From the NCBI GenBank assembly GCA_009379975.1, contig WHSS01000027.1, forward strand, positions 1 to 33,691: a DNA stretch of 33,691 bases. The letters run 5' to 3'. Both the position numbers and the translations under genes were made by a program. The notes under the pieces were generated by a model that was not told the origin of the DNA, ran no database searches, and was given only the letters and a program-made list of their open reading frames with translations. Below are positions 23,318 through 30,624 of this stretch, piece by piece. Positions within the stretch are counted from its first letter, which is position 1. Each line of letters starts with the position of its first letter. Source of the stretch: Actinophytocola sp. (lineage in GTDB: Bacteria; Actinomycetota; Actinomycetes; Mycobacteriales; Pseudonocardiaceae).

Positions 23318-23641
23318 ATGACACAGCTCGCACTCGTGGGTGGTACGTCCGGCGAGGACGGCTGTCCGACGATCTTCATCACCGAGCGGGGCACCCTCGT
23401 CGTGCAGGGCACCACCGTGACCGACCGCCAGGCCCTTGAGCAGATCGGCCAGCACGGCAACGGCATACCGAAATACGAGTCGTGTGTCGAGATTCCCGCA
23501 CAGTTGCTCCCGTTCATCGATGTCGAGGCCTTGCAGCGCGTCGCCTTCGGTGACGCCGCCCGGCCGGACTTTCACGTCAACGCCGACGCCGACGAGCGTT
23601 TGCACGAACGGCTTCAGGCGTGCGCATCGGAGGGCGTATGA
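23318..23641 (+). CDS. Small conserved actinobacterial protein, first gene of DUF6879-XRE cassette
   Basis: This is a 107-residue soluble protein. The segment CPTIFITERGTLVVQGTTVTD (residues 16-36) followed by VEIPAQLLPFIDVE resembles small proteins that I recall beside DUF6879 and XRE genes in streptomycetes. I know of no assigned function. GAAAGGGA lies about six bases before the ATG. The stop overlaps the DUF6879 start by four bases (ATGA), so the two are translationally coupled. Confidence 0.75.
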   Translation: MTQLALVGGTSGEDGCPTIFITERGTLVVQGTTVTDRQALEQIGQHGNGIPKYESCVEIPAQLLPFIDVEALQRVAFGDAARPDFHVNADADERLHERLQACASEGV

Positions 23642-24156
23642 CCCGAGTCGATCGTGCCGGGTTTCGGGAGCTTGTCCGCTCGTTTAGCCGGTCCGCGTTC
23701 CGATGGGAGTGTCAGGGCGTTTATCACGAGCCGAGCGAGAAGGTGCCGTTCCGGCTCTGGCAGGAGGGTCGGCCCGACTACTCGTTCATGGACAGCTGGG
23801 TGGAGCGCGTGCGCGGCTGGCGCGTCGAGGGCAAGACTTTCGAGCGCGTCCGGATGGTGACCGATCCACCCACGGACTACTTGCGATGGATGTTCGAGTT
23901 CACACACCTCAACGTCGAGGCTGGGGAAGACATCCGGTGGTTGGCAGAGGCCGATGCGAAGGCACTCGACGCGCCTACCCACGATTACTACCTGTTCGAC
24001 GACGATGTGTTCGTCATCCTAGAGTTCGGTGACCACGGGGTCGTCGGCGCCGACATTGTCGAAGACGCGGTGGCGATCGAGGGTGCCCAACGGTGGCGGC
24101 GGCTCGCGTGGGCCAACGCTATGCCACACGACGAGTACATGAGCAGGAGAAATTGA
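23638..24156 (+). CDS. DUF6879-family protein
   Basis: This 172-residue protein is rich in aromatic and charged residues. FRELVRSFSRSAFRWECQGVY near the N-terminus, PDYSFMDSWVERVRGWR in the middle, and DYYLFDDDVFVILEF near residue 120 match what I recall of DUF6879, which has no known activity. I see no metal site or nucleotide motif. It overlaps both neighbours (ATGA upstream, TTGA downstream), so three proteins are made in fixed order from one transcript. A toxin-like or effector-like role controlled by the XRE partner is possible but unproven. Confidence 0.75.
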   Translation: MTRVDRAGFRELVRSFSRSAFRWECQGVYHEPSEKVPFRLWQEGRPDYSFMDSWVERVRGWRVEGKTFERVRMVTDPPTDYLRWMFEFTHLNVEAGEDIRWLAEADAKALDAPTHDYYLFDDDVFVILEFGDHGVVGADIVEDAVAIEGAQRWRRLAWANAMPHDEYMSRRN

Positions 24157-24980
24157 CCGCAGAGGAACGGTTCGCCGCCTTCGGTGAACGTTTGAGCCAG
24201 CTTCGCGAGGCCGCTGGGCTATCCGGTGTACGCCTCGCGAAGCAGGTCGGCTGGCCGGCGTCCAAGACGTCGCGCATGCAACGGGCTCAGCAGAAGATCA
24301 CCGAGCTGGACGTCCGCATCTGGTGCGAAGCCGTCGGCGCCGGTGAGGAGACGGCCGCCGAGCTGATCGGCGAGCTCCGGGCGATCCGGCTCGATCAGGC
24401 CCGGTGGAGGACTCAGCTACGCGGTGGTCATCAACCCGTGCAGGCAGCGGTCGGGCAGTCCGAGCAGCGCGCCGCCACGATCCGCGTGGTCTCCACCGGT
24501 CTGGTTCCGGGCCTGCTGCAGACCCCGGACTACGCGCGCGCTGTGTTCTCCACCCTCGCTCGAGTCAAGGGCACGCGCGACGACGCCGACGCCGCGGTCG
24601 CCGCCAGGATGCAGCGGCAGTCGGTGCTCTACGACTCGACAAAGCGAATCGAACTGCTCGTCACCGAGGCCGGCCTCCGGCAGGCGATTGCGTCACCCGA
24701 CGTGATGGCCGCCCAGTACGACCGGCTGCTCGGCCTACTCGGCATGCGCAGCGTCCGATTCGGGATCGTGCCGCTCGACGCGGCGTATCCGTTCCCGCTC
24801 ATGCACGGCTGGACGATCCTCGACGACGAGGTCCGAGTAGAAACCCTCAACACAACGTTGGCCACGAATGACCCTGAGGACGTCCAGGTCTACAACGACG
24901 CTCTCGACCAGCTCTGGTCGGCCGCCGCCGAGGGCGACGACGCACGCGCCATCCTCACCCGGCTAGTGGCGCCCCGGTAA
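24153..24980 (+). CDS. XRE-family regulator with DUF5753 domain
   Basis: This 275-residue protein has an N-terminal helix-turn-helix (FGERLSQLREAAGLSGVRLA, then VGWPASKTSRMQRAQQ) and a C-terminal DUF5753 domain. The latter contains VSTGLVPGLLQTPDYARAV and the VLLxEAxLR-like segment LLVTEAGLRQAI. Such proteins are abundant in filamentous actinomycetes and usually pair with a small DUF397 partner. No DUF397 gene is visible here, and DUF6879 takes that place. The TTG start at 24153 follows AGGAG at short spacing and overlaps the DUF6879 stop. Confidence 0.88.
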   Translation: MTAEERFAAFGERLSQLREAAGLSGVRLAKQVGWPASKTSRMQRAQQKITELDVRIWCEAVGAGEETAAELIGELRAIRLDQARWRTQLRGGHQPVQAAVGQSEQRAATIRVVSTGLVPGLLQTPDYARAVFSTLARVKGTRDDADAAVAARMQRQSVLYDSTKRIELLVTEAGLRQAIASPDVMAAQYDRLLGLLGMRSVRFGIVPLDAAYPFPLMHGWTILDDEVRVETLNTTLATNDPEDVQVYNDALDQLWSAAAEGDDARAILTRLVAPR

Positions 24981-25000
24981 CCGGGCCCAGCGCCGATCGT

Positions 25001-25951
25001 TCAGCCGCGCCGCAGCACCACGGGCCGCAGCCGCTTGTACCCGCGGACCGACACCGGTCGCCGGTAGCGCAACTCGTAGCCGGGATCGTCGGCGAGGGCG
25101 TCGGCCAGCCCCTGGTCGATCAGGATGGTGCCGGGCCGGGCGACCGAGGTCAGCCGCGCGGCCAGGTTGACCACCGAGCCGTACACGTCGCCGAACCGGC
25201 TCAGGATCTGCCCGTAGGCGAGGCCGGTACGCACTTCGGGGATTTCCTCGTCCTGCTCGACCAGTTCGGTCAGGGCCAGCGCGATGTCGGCGGCGTCCTC
25301 CGGGGTGTCGGCCACGAAGAGCACCTCGTCGCCGATCATCTTCACGACATGTCCGCGCCGCTCGGCGATCACGCCACCCGCCGCCTCCTCGAAGCGGTCG
25401 AGCACCGTGCCGAGCCGATCCTGGTCGATCCGGCGGGTCATCCGGGTGTAACCGACCATGTCGACGAACCCGACGCCTTGGTTGCGCGACTCCAGCTCGT
25501 CTTCCGAGGTGGCGAGCGTCCGCCCCGCGTAGGCCGCGAGATGGCGCCGCCACACGTAGTTCTGCAGCCGCTCCATCATGGGCACAGCCATCTCGATGAG
25601 GTTCTCGAGCTGCCGCTCGTCCCGCGCGACGTCCGGTTGCTGGCCGAGCCACGACCACACCAGCTGCACCTGCCATTCGGCAAGCCGCGACAGGTGATGG
25701 CCCAGCGCGCGGGTCATCGCGGTGTCCGTCATCCGGTCGATCAGACCGTATTCCAGCAATTGATTGCCTAGCTTGGCCGCTTCGACGTCCGCATCGGTGA
25801 ACACCACGTCGGTGTCGGTCGCGCTGGCGAAGCCGAGCGCGCGCCACAGTCGGTGCGTCTGCTCGGGAGGAACGCCCGCGCGCGCGGCCACGTCGAGCCG
25901 GGTGTACTTCCGGCTGCCGCCGAGCAAGACCTCGTCGATACGGGCCTGCAT
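25001..25951 (-). CDS. Class III adenylate cyclase with N-terminal regulatory domain
   Basis: This 316-residue protein has a catalytic domain from about residue 155: GFVDMVGYT with metal Asp164, VVKMIGDEVLF with Lys204 and metal Asp208, and FGDVYGSVVNLAARL with Asp255, Asn262 and Arg266. The Lys/Asp pair indicates adenylate rather than guanylate specificity. The first 150 residues resemble the regulatory domain of the Mycobacterium tuberculosis pH-sensing cyclase Rv1264, which has similar length and helical content. No membrane segment is seen. A TGA lies in frame upstream of the ATG at 25951, so that ATG is the likely start. Confidence 0.88.
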   Translation of the reverse strand: MQARIDEVLLGGSRKYTRLDVAARAGVPPEQTHRLWRALGFASATDTDVVFTDADVEAAKLGNQLLEYGLIDRMTDTAMTRALGHHLSRLAEWQVQLVWSWLGQQPDVARDERQLENLIEMAVPMMERLQNYVWRRHLAAYAGRTLATSEDELESRNQGVGFVDMVGYTRMTRRIDQDRLGTVLDRFEEAAGGVIAERRGHVVKMIGDEVLFVADTPEDAADIALALTELVEQDEEIPEVRTGLAYGQILSRFGDVYGSVVNLAARLTSVARPGTILIDQGLADALADDPGYELRYRRPVSVRGYKRLRPVVLRRG

Positions 25952-26025
25952 CGCGTCTTCGGCGCCGGCCTGCCCGTCGGAGTCGTCGATCTCGGCTCAC
26001 CTCAAAGCGATGGGGCGTCTCAGTC

Positions 26026-26475
26026 TCAGGTCGTGTGGACGATCAGCACGTCGATGGTCGACTTGCGGGCGACCTCGGCGGGCACCGACCCGAGAATGCG
26101 GCCCGCGAGGGTGTTCAGGCCGCGGTTACCGACCACTAGCAGATCCGCCGAGTGATCCTTGACCACCGAAAGCAGCGTGGCGACCGGCTCGCCCTGTACC
26201 GGGATGGATTCGACGTTCGTCGCGCCCTGTGCGGCGGCGCGTTCCCGCGCGGTGTGCAGGGTGTCTTCCGCCGGCGCCGAGCCCATCACCTGGTACGCCT
26301 CATCGCCAAGGACGTCCTGCGCCTTCTCGACATCGGCTTGGCGTGTCGGGTAGTAGGCGCACGCGATCACCAGCTTCGCGCCGCTGTCCGCGGCGACGGA
26401 GGCGGCACGATCGACCGCGGCGTAGGACGACTTCGAGCCGTCGGTTCCGACAACGACGGTTTGGTAGGCGACCAT
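26026..26475 (-). CDS. Universal stress protein, UspA family
   Basis: This 149-residue single-domain Usp has VVGTDGSKSSYAAVDRA at the N-terminus and the ATP-binding motif G-2X-G-9X-G-S in GNRGLNTLAGRILGSVP near residue 116. It is probably ATP-binding. The upstream region carries paired sequence boxes (26500-26574) that resemble activator sites. GGAGGATC lies before the ATG. It stands alone between the cyclase and the coiled-coil gene. Confidence 0.93.
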   Translation of the reverse strand: MVAYQTVVVGTDGSKSSYAAVDRAASVAADSGAKLVIACAYYPTRQADVEKAQDVLGDEAYQVMGSAPAEDTLHTARERAAAQGATNVESIPVQGEPVATLLSVVKDHSADLLVVGNRGLNTLAGRILGSVPAEVARKSTIDVLIVHTT

Positions 26476-26499
26476 GGACGATCCTCCACGAGTTAGTAG

Positions 26500-26574
26500 T
26501 CGGGCCGAAAGTAGCCCGATTGATACTGCCTTCAGGCCTACAAATTTGGCTAGTTTCGGGTCGGGCTAGTACCC
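26500..26574 (-). promoter_or_regulatory. Candidate activator boxes upstream of the usp gene
   Basis: TCGGGC-N8-GCCCGA (26500-26519) is an inverted repeat just upstream of a TACTAA -10 candidate (26498-26493). On the other strand 26548-26562 repeats its core (GGCTA-S-TTTCGG), and GGGCTAGTACCC (26563-26574) follows. GGG/CCC-flanked boxes before usp genes recall DosR-type sites, but the spacing differs from the consensus. The remaining 26580-26696 shows no gene. Confidence 0.4.
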
Positions 26575-26696
26575 ATCGGCACTGTAGGTGCGAGTGACAC
26601 TGCCGAGGTGAAGCGGCTCGCCAGCTGAGGTTATCGGTAAGGGCCGGCCCGTGCAGATCGGACAACGAGCGACGTCGCGGGAAGTTGCGGCGATGG

Positions 26697-27881
26697 CTAC
26701 TTGGGGTCTTCGTAGTGCTCGCCCGCCGAGTCCTGCTCGACGCGCGGGGCCCGGATCGTCGCGGGCTCGTCGGCGTTGGCCGTCGCTGCCACCTTGGCTT
26801 CCTGCCCGGCCGCTTGTTGCGGGTCGGACGGTACGGGCTTCTGCCTGCCATTGCGCTGCCCGGGCTGGCGCCCGCTGTCTGCGGTGGAACCCGCGTCGGC
26901 GAGCAACACGTCGGCTTCGGAGAGCACCGAGCGCGCCGACGCGAGCTGACTGGCGATGTTGGCTCGCAGGGTCCGCAACGCCGCGACCCGGTCGGCGGCG
27001 TGGTTGATCCGGCGATTGGCGAGGTCGGTGGCTTCGGAGACCCTGCGCTGCGCTTCCTCGGTCGAGTCCGCCAGCCGGGCGTTGGCCTCGGTGACCGACT
27101 CCTGCTTGCGGCGGTTGGCGTCCTCGACCGACTCCCGATGGCGCTTTTCGATGTCGGCCGAATGCTCCGACTGTTCCTTGGCGATCTGCGCCCGGATCTT
27201 CTTGGATTCCTCGGTGGCTTCGCGCAACCGCTTCTCGGCGTCGGCCTTGCTTGCGGCCTCCTGCTCGGCGAGCTGCCGCATCGATTCGGTGCGCCGGGTC
27301 GCCATGGCGATCTCGAAGTCCTCCTCGACCTTCGTCCGGCGTTCCTCGGCCTCCAGATCGAGCCGTAGCCGCTCCTCCTGGGCACGGTTGAGCACGCCCT
27401 GGGCTTCGGCGCGCGCCTTGTCCATCGCCTCGCGGTGCTCCTGCTCCATCTCCTGACGGCGCGTGTCGAGATCGGCGAGCAACTGGTCATAGCGGGTGCG
27501 CATGGCTGTCGCGTCGGCCTCGGCCTTGGCCCTGATGTGGCTGGCCTCGGCCTCGGCACGGGCCGTCGTCTCCGACGCTTCGTCCTGGGCACGGCGCAGC
27601 ATCCTGCGCAGGCGCGCGGACAGGCCCTCCAGCTCGGTCGGCGGCAGCGACAGCGTCTCGATCTCGTTCTTGAGATTGTTGATGTCGGTCCGCGCCACTT
27701 CGAGCTGTCGCGCCAGGTCGCCGGCCTGCGAGATCGCGGCGTCCCGGTCCGACGTCAGCATCTTGAGGTCGGCGTCGAGTCGTTCCAGGTGTTCATTGAC
27801 CTGACTGGGGCTGTAGCCGCGTCGCACCACATCGAAGCCTGCGCCGAGCGGCACCAGGTCCTGTTCTTCGCCAAGACTCAT
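26697..27881 (-). CDS. DivIVA-like coiled-coil cytoskeletal protein
   Basis: This 394-residue protein has an N-terminal DivIVA-type segment (FDVVRRGYSPSQVNEHLERL, about residues 16-35). A long charged coiled coil rich in Glu, Arg, Ala and Gln follows, from about 50 to 315. The tail is low-complexity and Gln/Pro/Ala-rich. There is no membrane segment. DivIVA and FilP/Scy-type proteins organise polar growth and the cytoskeleton in filamentous actinomycetes, so a role in cell-pole organisation is likely. The many Ala/Glu/Arg codons create long open frames on other frames that are not genes. Confidence 0.82.
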   Translation of the reverse strand: MSLGEEQDLVPLGAGFDVVRRGYSPSQVNEHLERLDADLKMLTSDRDAAISQAGDLARQLEVARTDINNLKNEIETLSLPPTELEGLSARLRRMLRRAQDEASETTARAEAEASHIRAKAEADATAMRTRYDQLLADLDTRRQEMEQEHREAMDKARAEAQGVLNRAQEERLRLDLEAEERRTKVEEDFEIAMATRRTESMRQLAEQEAASKADAEKRLREATEESKKIRAQIAKEQSEHSADIEKRHRESVEDANRRKQESVTEANARLADSTEEAQRRVSEATDLANRRINHAADRVAALRTLRANIASQLASARSVLSEADVLLADAGSTADSGRQPGQRNGRQKPVPSDPQQAAGQEAKVAATANADEPATIRAPRVEQDSAGEHYEDPK

Positions 27882-27940
27882 GGCGACACGCTACCTCGCG
27901 ACGCTTCAGGATTCATCCGTTGGTGCGTTATGCCCACCAG

Positions 27941-29284
27941 TCAGACGCCCCTGAACCGGTTAATGCCGTCGATGTGCCGTTCCCGCGTTTCCGGATCGCG
28001 CACGCCCAAGCCTTCTTCCGGAGCGAGGCAGAGCACGCCGACTTTGCCCTGGTGAGCGTTGCGGTGCACGTCCAGCGCGGCCTGACCGGTTTCCTCCAGC
28101 GGGTACGCCTTGGACAGGGTCGGGTGGATGAGCCCCTTGGCGATGAGCCGGTTCGCTTCCCAGGACTCCCGGTAGTTCGCGAAGTGTGAGCCGATGATCC
28201 GCTTGAGGTTCATCCATAGGTACCGGTTGTCGTACTGGTGCATGTACCCGCTTGTCGACGCGCAGGTGACGACCGTGCCGCCGCGGCGAGCCGCGTAGAC
28301 CGACGCGCCGAAGGTCTCCTTGCCGGGGTGCTCGAAGACGATGTCGGGGTCCTCGCCGCCGGTGAGATCGCGGATCTTCTTGCCGAAGCGCTGCCACTCC
28401 TTGGGGTCCTGGGTGTTCTCGTCCTTCCAAAATCGGAAACCCTCCCCTGTGCTTTCCGAGCGGTCGATGACCAGATCGGCGCCCATCTTGTGGCAGATCT
28501 CGGCTTTCTCGGGGCTGGAGACCACGCAGACCGGGATCGCGCCGCCGTTGAGGACGTACTGCGTGGCGTAGGAGCCGAGGCCGCCCGACGCGCCCCAGAT
28601 CAGCACCACGTCGCCCTGCTTCATGTCGGCGCCGTTGCGCGAGACCAGCTGGCGGTAGGCGGTGGAGTTGACCAGGCCGGGGCTGGCGGCCTCCTCCCAG
28701 GTGAGGTGCGCCGGCTTCGGCATCAGCTGGTTCGACTTGACCAGTGCGATCTCGGCCAGACCGCCGAAGTTGGTCTCGAAGCCCCAGATCCGTTGCTCGG
28801 AGTCGAGCATCGTGTCGTTGTGGCCGTCCGGGCTCTCCAGTTCGACGTTGAGGCAGTGTGCGACGACCTCGTCGCCCGGCTTCCAGGAGTGCACGCCGGC
28901 GCCGGTGCGCAGCACCACGCCCGAAAGATCGGAGCCGACGACGTGGTAGGGCAGGTCGTGCCGCTTGGACAGCGGCGACATCCTGCCGTAGCGCTCGAGG
29001 AACTTGAAGGTGGAAATCGGCTCGAAGATCGAGGTCCAGACGGTGTTGTAATTGATCGCGCTGGCCATCACGGCGACGAGCGCCTCGCCGGGGCCGAGTT
29101 CCGGCGTGGCGACCTCATCGAGGTGCAGCGACTTGCGCGGGTCCTTGTCACTGCTGGGCATGCCGGCGAACATCTCGACCTCGTCGGCATGGACCGTGAC
29201 CCCGCGGTAGCTCTCCGGCACATCGAGCGCACCGATGGCGTCGAGTTCGTCGGCGAGAACTGCGTCAAGGATCTGCTGCACCAT
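27941..29284 (-). CDS. ccrA: Crotonyl-CoA carboxylase/reductase
   Basis: This 447-residue NADPH-dependent enoyl-CoA carboxylase/reductase makes ethylmalonyl-CoA from crotonyl-CoA and CO2. The Rossmann motif IWGASGGLGSYATQYVLNGG is at about 229-248. Residues equivalent to the CO2-binding set of the Kitasatospora setae enzyme appear present: Asn80 in INYNTVW, Phe169-Glu170 in WGFETNFGG, and a His in IGSHFANYRESWE. The ATG at 29284 has GGAGG eight bases upstream. A palindrome shared with the thiolase promoter lies 70 bases upstream. The product feeds the ethylmalonyl-CoA pathway or polyketide extender units. Confidence 0.96.
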   Translation of the reverse strand: MVQQILDAVLADELDAIGALDVPESYRGVTVHADEVEMFAGMPSSDKDPRKSLHLDEVATPELGPGEALVAVMASAINYNTVWTSIFEPISTFKFLERYGRMSPLSKRHDLPYHVVGSDLSGVVLRTGAGVHSWKPGDEVVAHCLNVELESPDGHNDTMLDSEQRIWGFETNFGGLAEIALVKSNQLMPKPAHLTWEEAASPGLVNSTAYRQLVSRNGADMKQGDVVLIWGASGGLGSYATQYVLNGGAIPVCVVSSPEKAEICHKMGADLVIDRSESTGEGFRFWKDENTQDPKEWQRFGKKIRDLTGGEDPDIVFEHPGKETFGASVYAARRGGTVVTCASTSGYMHQYDNRYLWMNLKRIIGSHFANYRESWEANRLIAKGLIHPTLSKAYPLEETGQAALDVHRNAHQGKVGVLCLAPEEGLGVRDPETRERHIDGINRFRGV

Positions 29285-29353
29285 CTGCTTTGCCTCCGTG
29301 TTGTGCGTGGCGGTCTCTGCCTGGCGATTGAACCATGGACCGGCCAACCGCAG

Positions 29354-29367
29354 CTACTCACCAGTAA
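29354..29367 (-). promoter_or_regulatory. Operator candidate upstream of ccrA
   Basis: CTACTCACCAGTAA is an imperfect palindrome (CTACT-N4-AGTAA). It matches CTACTCACTGGTAG before the thiolase gene at 11 of 14 positions. It lies 70 bases before ccrA and in the region shared with the divergent SPW gene. The form fits a TetR-type operator. Confidence 0.5.
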
Positions 29368-29495
29368 TGACTGCGACGAAGGCAACGGCGCGTAGCCCAT
29401 CTTGTTTCAATGTTGTGACTGTTGGTAGTGACCGCTTGCCGCCACCAGGGTGGATCATGGTTATCGGGGGTCAGCGAGCGGAAAGGTGGTGCGAG

Positions 29496-29861
29496 ATGGC
29501 TGACACTGCTAAGGCATGGACTCGTCCTCACGACTGGGCAGAGGTCGTGCTCGGGGTCGTTCTCGTCCTATCACCGCTGGTCGTCGCCACGTCGACGGCC
29601 GCGATGTGGACGATGATCATCTTCGGTGGGCTCATCGTGATCGACGGCGTGGTCTCGCTGGCCATGCCGGGCATGGTCTATGGCGAGTGGGTACAGATGG
29701 GCCTCGGGGTGCTGCTGTTCATATCACCCTGGGTCATGGGATATGCGGACATGGCCGGGGCCGCTTGGACCTCGTGGGTGATCGCGGTGCTGACCGTGGC
29801 AGCGGGTGCCGCGGCGCTGCCGGTGGCCATGAGCGCCCACCGGATCGCCGGCCAGCACTGA
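29496..29861 (+). CDS. SPW-repeat membrane protein
   Basis: This 121-residue protein has four predicted membrane helices in two pairs. Each pair carries an SPW-like motif (VLSPLVV near residue 27 and FISPWVMGY near 80), with a Trp-rich N-terminus (RPHDWAEVVLG). SPW proteins are small membrane proteins of unknown function, common in actinobacteria. GAAAGGTGG precedes the ATG. It diverges from ccrA and ends directly at repeat R4. Confidence 0.85.
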   Translation: MADTAKAWTRPHDWAEVVLGVVLVLSPLVVATSTAAMWTMIIFGGLIVIDGVVSLAMPGMVYGEWVQMGLGVLLFISPWVMGYADMAGAAWTSWVIAVLTVAAGAAALPVAMSAHRIAGQH

Positions 29862-29944
29862 GGGCTGGATGACGCCTTCAGTCCACTGAGCGGAGTGAAT
29901 GACGCTTTCAGTCCGTCCAACGGACTGAAAGCGTCGTTCAGCGC
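29862..29944. repeat. 83-bp triple-hairpin repeat, copy R4
   Basis: It is the same 83 bases long as R1-R3, with several substitutions (GGGCTGGATGACGCC at the left end, GCGTCGTTCAGCGC at the right). It fills the gap between the convergent SPW and mce genes. It starts at the base after the SPW stop, and the TGA in its right end is the mce stop. Confidence 0.85.
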
Positions 29945-30375
29945 GCGGGTTCGACGAGCTCGACCAGCACGCCGCCGGCGTCCTTGGGGTGGACGAAGTT
30001 CACCCGGCTGCCCGCCGTGCCGCGCTTGGCTTCCGGGTAGAGCAGACGCAGGCCGTTGCCCCGCAGCGCCTCGGCGGCGGCGTCGATGTCGGCGACGCGG
30101 TACGCCAGCTGCTGCAGGCCGGGGCCGCTGCGGTCGATGAACTTGCCGATCGTCGACTCGGGGGTCAGCGGTGCCAGCAGCTGAATGGCCGTGCCCCCGG
30201 CATCCCCGGGCGCGTGCAGCATCGCCTCGTGCACGCCCTGCTCCTCGTTGACCTCGGTGTGGGTGGCCTCCAAGCCGAAGTTGTCGCGATAGAACGCTAT
30301 CGCTTCGTCTAGGTCGGGCACGGCGATGCCGACGTGGTCGATGGCGGTGACGAACGGCCGCAACGCTTCATTCAT
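29938..30375 (-). CDS. mce: Methylmalonyl-CoA epimerase
   Basis: This 145-residue vicinal-oxygen-chelate protein interconverts the (2S) and (2R) forms of methylmalonyl-CoA. DHVGIAVPDLDEAIAFY at the N-terminus provides the first metal His, IQLLAPLTPESTIGKF lies in the middle, and VHPKDAGGVLVELVEPA at the end provides the Glu ligand. At the second His position of classical epimerases the sequence reads GLQQLAYRV. The start is ATG 30375 (GTG 30384 is an alternative). Its upstream region includes the end of a putative mobile element at 30396-30517. Confidence 0.92.
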   Translation of the reverse strand: MNEALRPFVTAIDHVGIAVPDLDEAIAFYRDNFGLEATHTEVNEEQGVHEAMLHAPGDAGGTAIQLLAPLTPESTIGKFIDRSGPGLQQLAYRVADIDAAAEALRGNGLRLLYPEAKRGTAGSRVNFVHPKDAGGVLVELVEPAR

Positions 30376-30395
30376 GACTGCCACATTAGGCCACC

Positions 30396-30517
30396 AGGGT
30401 TCTATTCATAAGTCGGGCCATTCACCGGTCATGCCGCCTCGATCTCGCACCTCACCTGCAGACAGTCGTCGCGACCACCCTCCGGGCGGCACCGCCAACT
30501 GACTTGTGAATAGCCCT
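30396..30517. mobile_element. Putative 122-bp MITE-like element
   Basis: The ends are imperfect inverted repeats: AGGGTTCTATTCATAAGTC (30396-30414) and the complement of AGGGCTATTCACAAGTC (30501-30517), differing by a 2-base gap and one mismatch. An inner perfect pair TGCCGCC/GGCGGCA lies inside, so the whole can fold as one long cruciform. It has no coding capacity and no clear target duplication. It sits between the divergent mce and thiolase genes. Confidence 0.45.
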
Positions 30518-30556
30518 CCAGGCACCGGCCGGGACACGGTGCGTTGGTCACGATGG

Positions 30557-30570
30557 CTACTCACTGGTAG
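30557..30570 (+). promoter_or_regulatory. Operator candidate upstream of thiolase
   Basis: CTACTCACTGGTAG resembles the box upstream of ccrA (29354-29367). It lies over the expected -35 position of a promoter with TATGGT (30580-30585) as -10 box. The position suits a repressor. Confidence 0.5.
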
Positions 30571-30624
30571 TCCGCGGCGGTATGGTCGCGGAGGAGGCTA
30601 TGACGTCGACGTTGGAGGCAAACT

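Noticed and set aside
26500..26519. A true DosR box before usp
   Set aside because: The GGG to CCC distance and the inner bases do not fit the known 20-bp consensus. I kept it only as an unnamed activator box.
26300..27592. Long minus-strand open frame of 430 codons overlapping the coiled-coil gene and usp gene
   Set aside because: Its Arg/Pro/Ser-rich composition is that of a shifted frame of the DivIVA-like gene, and it also overlaps the clear Usp gene.
28238..29395. Long plus-strand open frame opposite ccrA
   Set aside because: It is antisense to an unmistakable ccrA gene and shows no motif. High GC content opens such frames.
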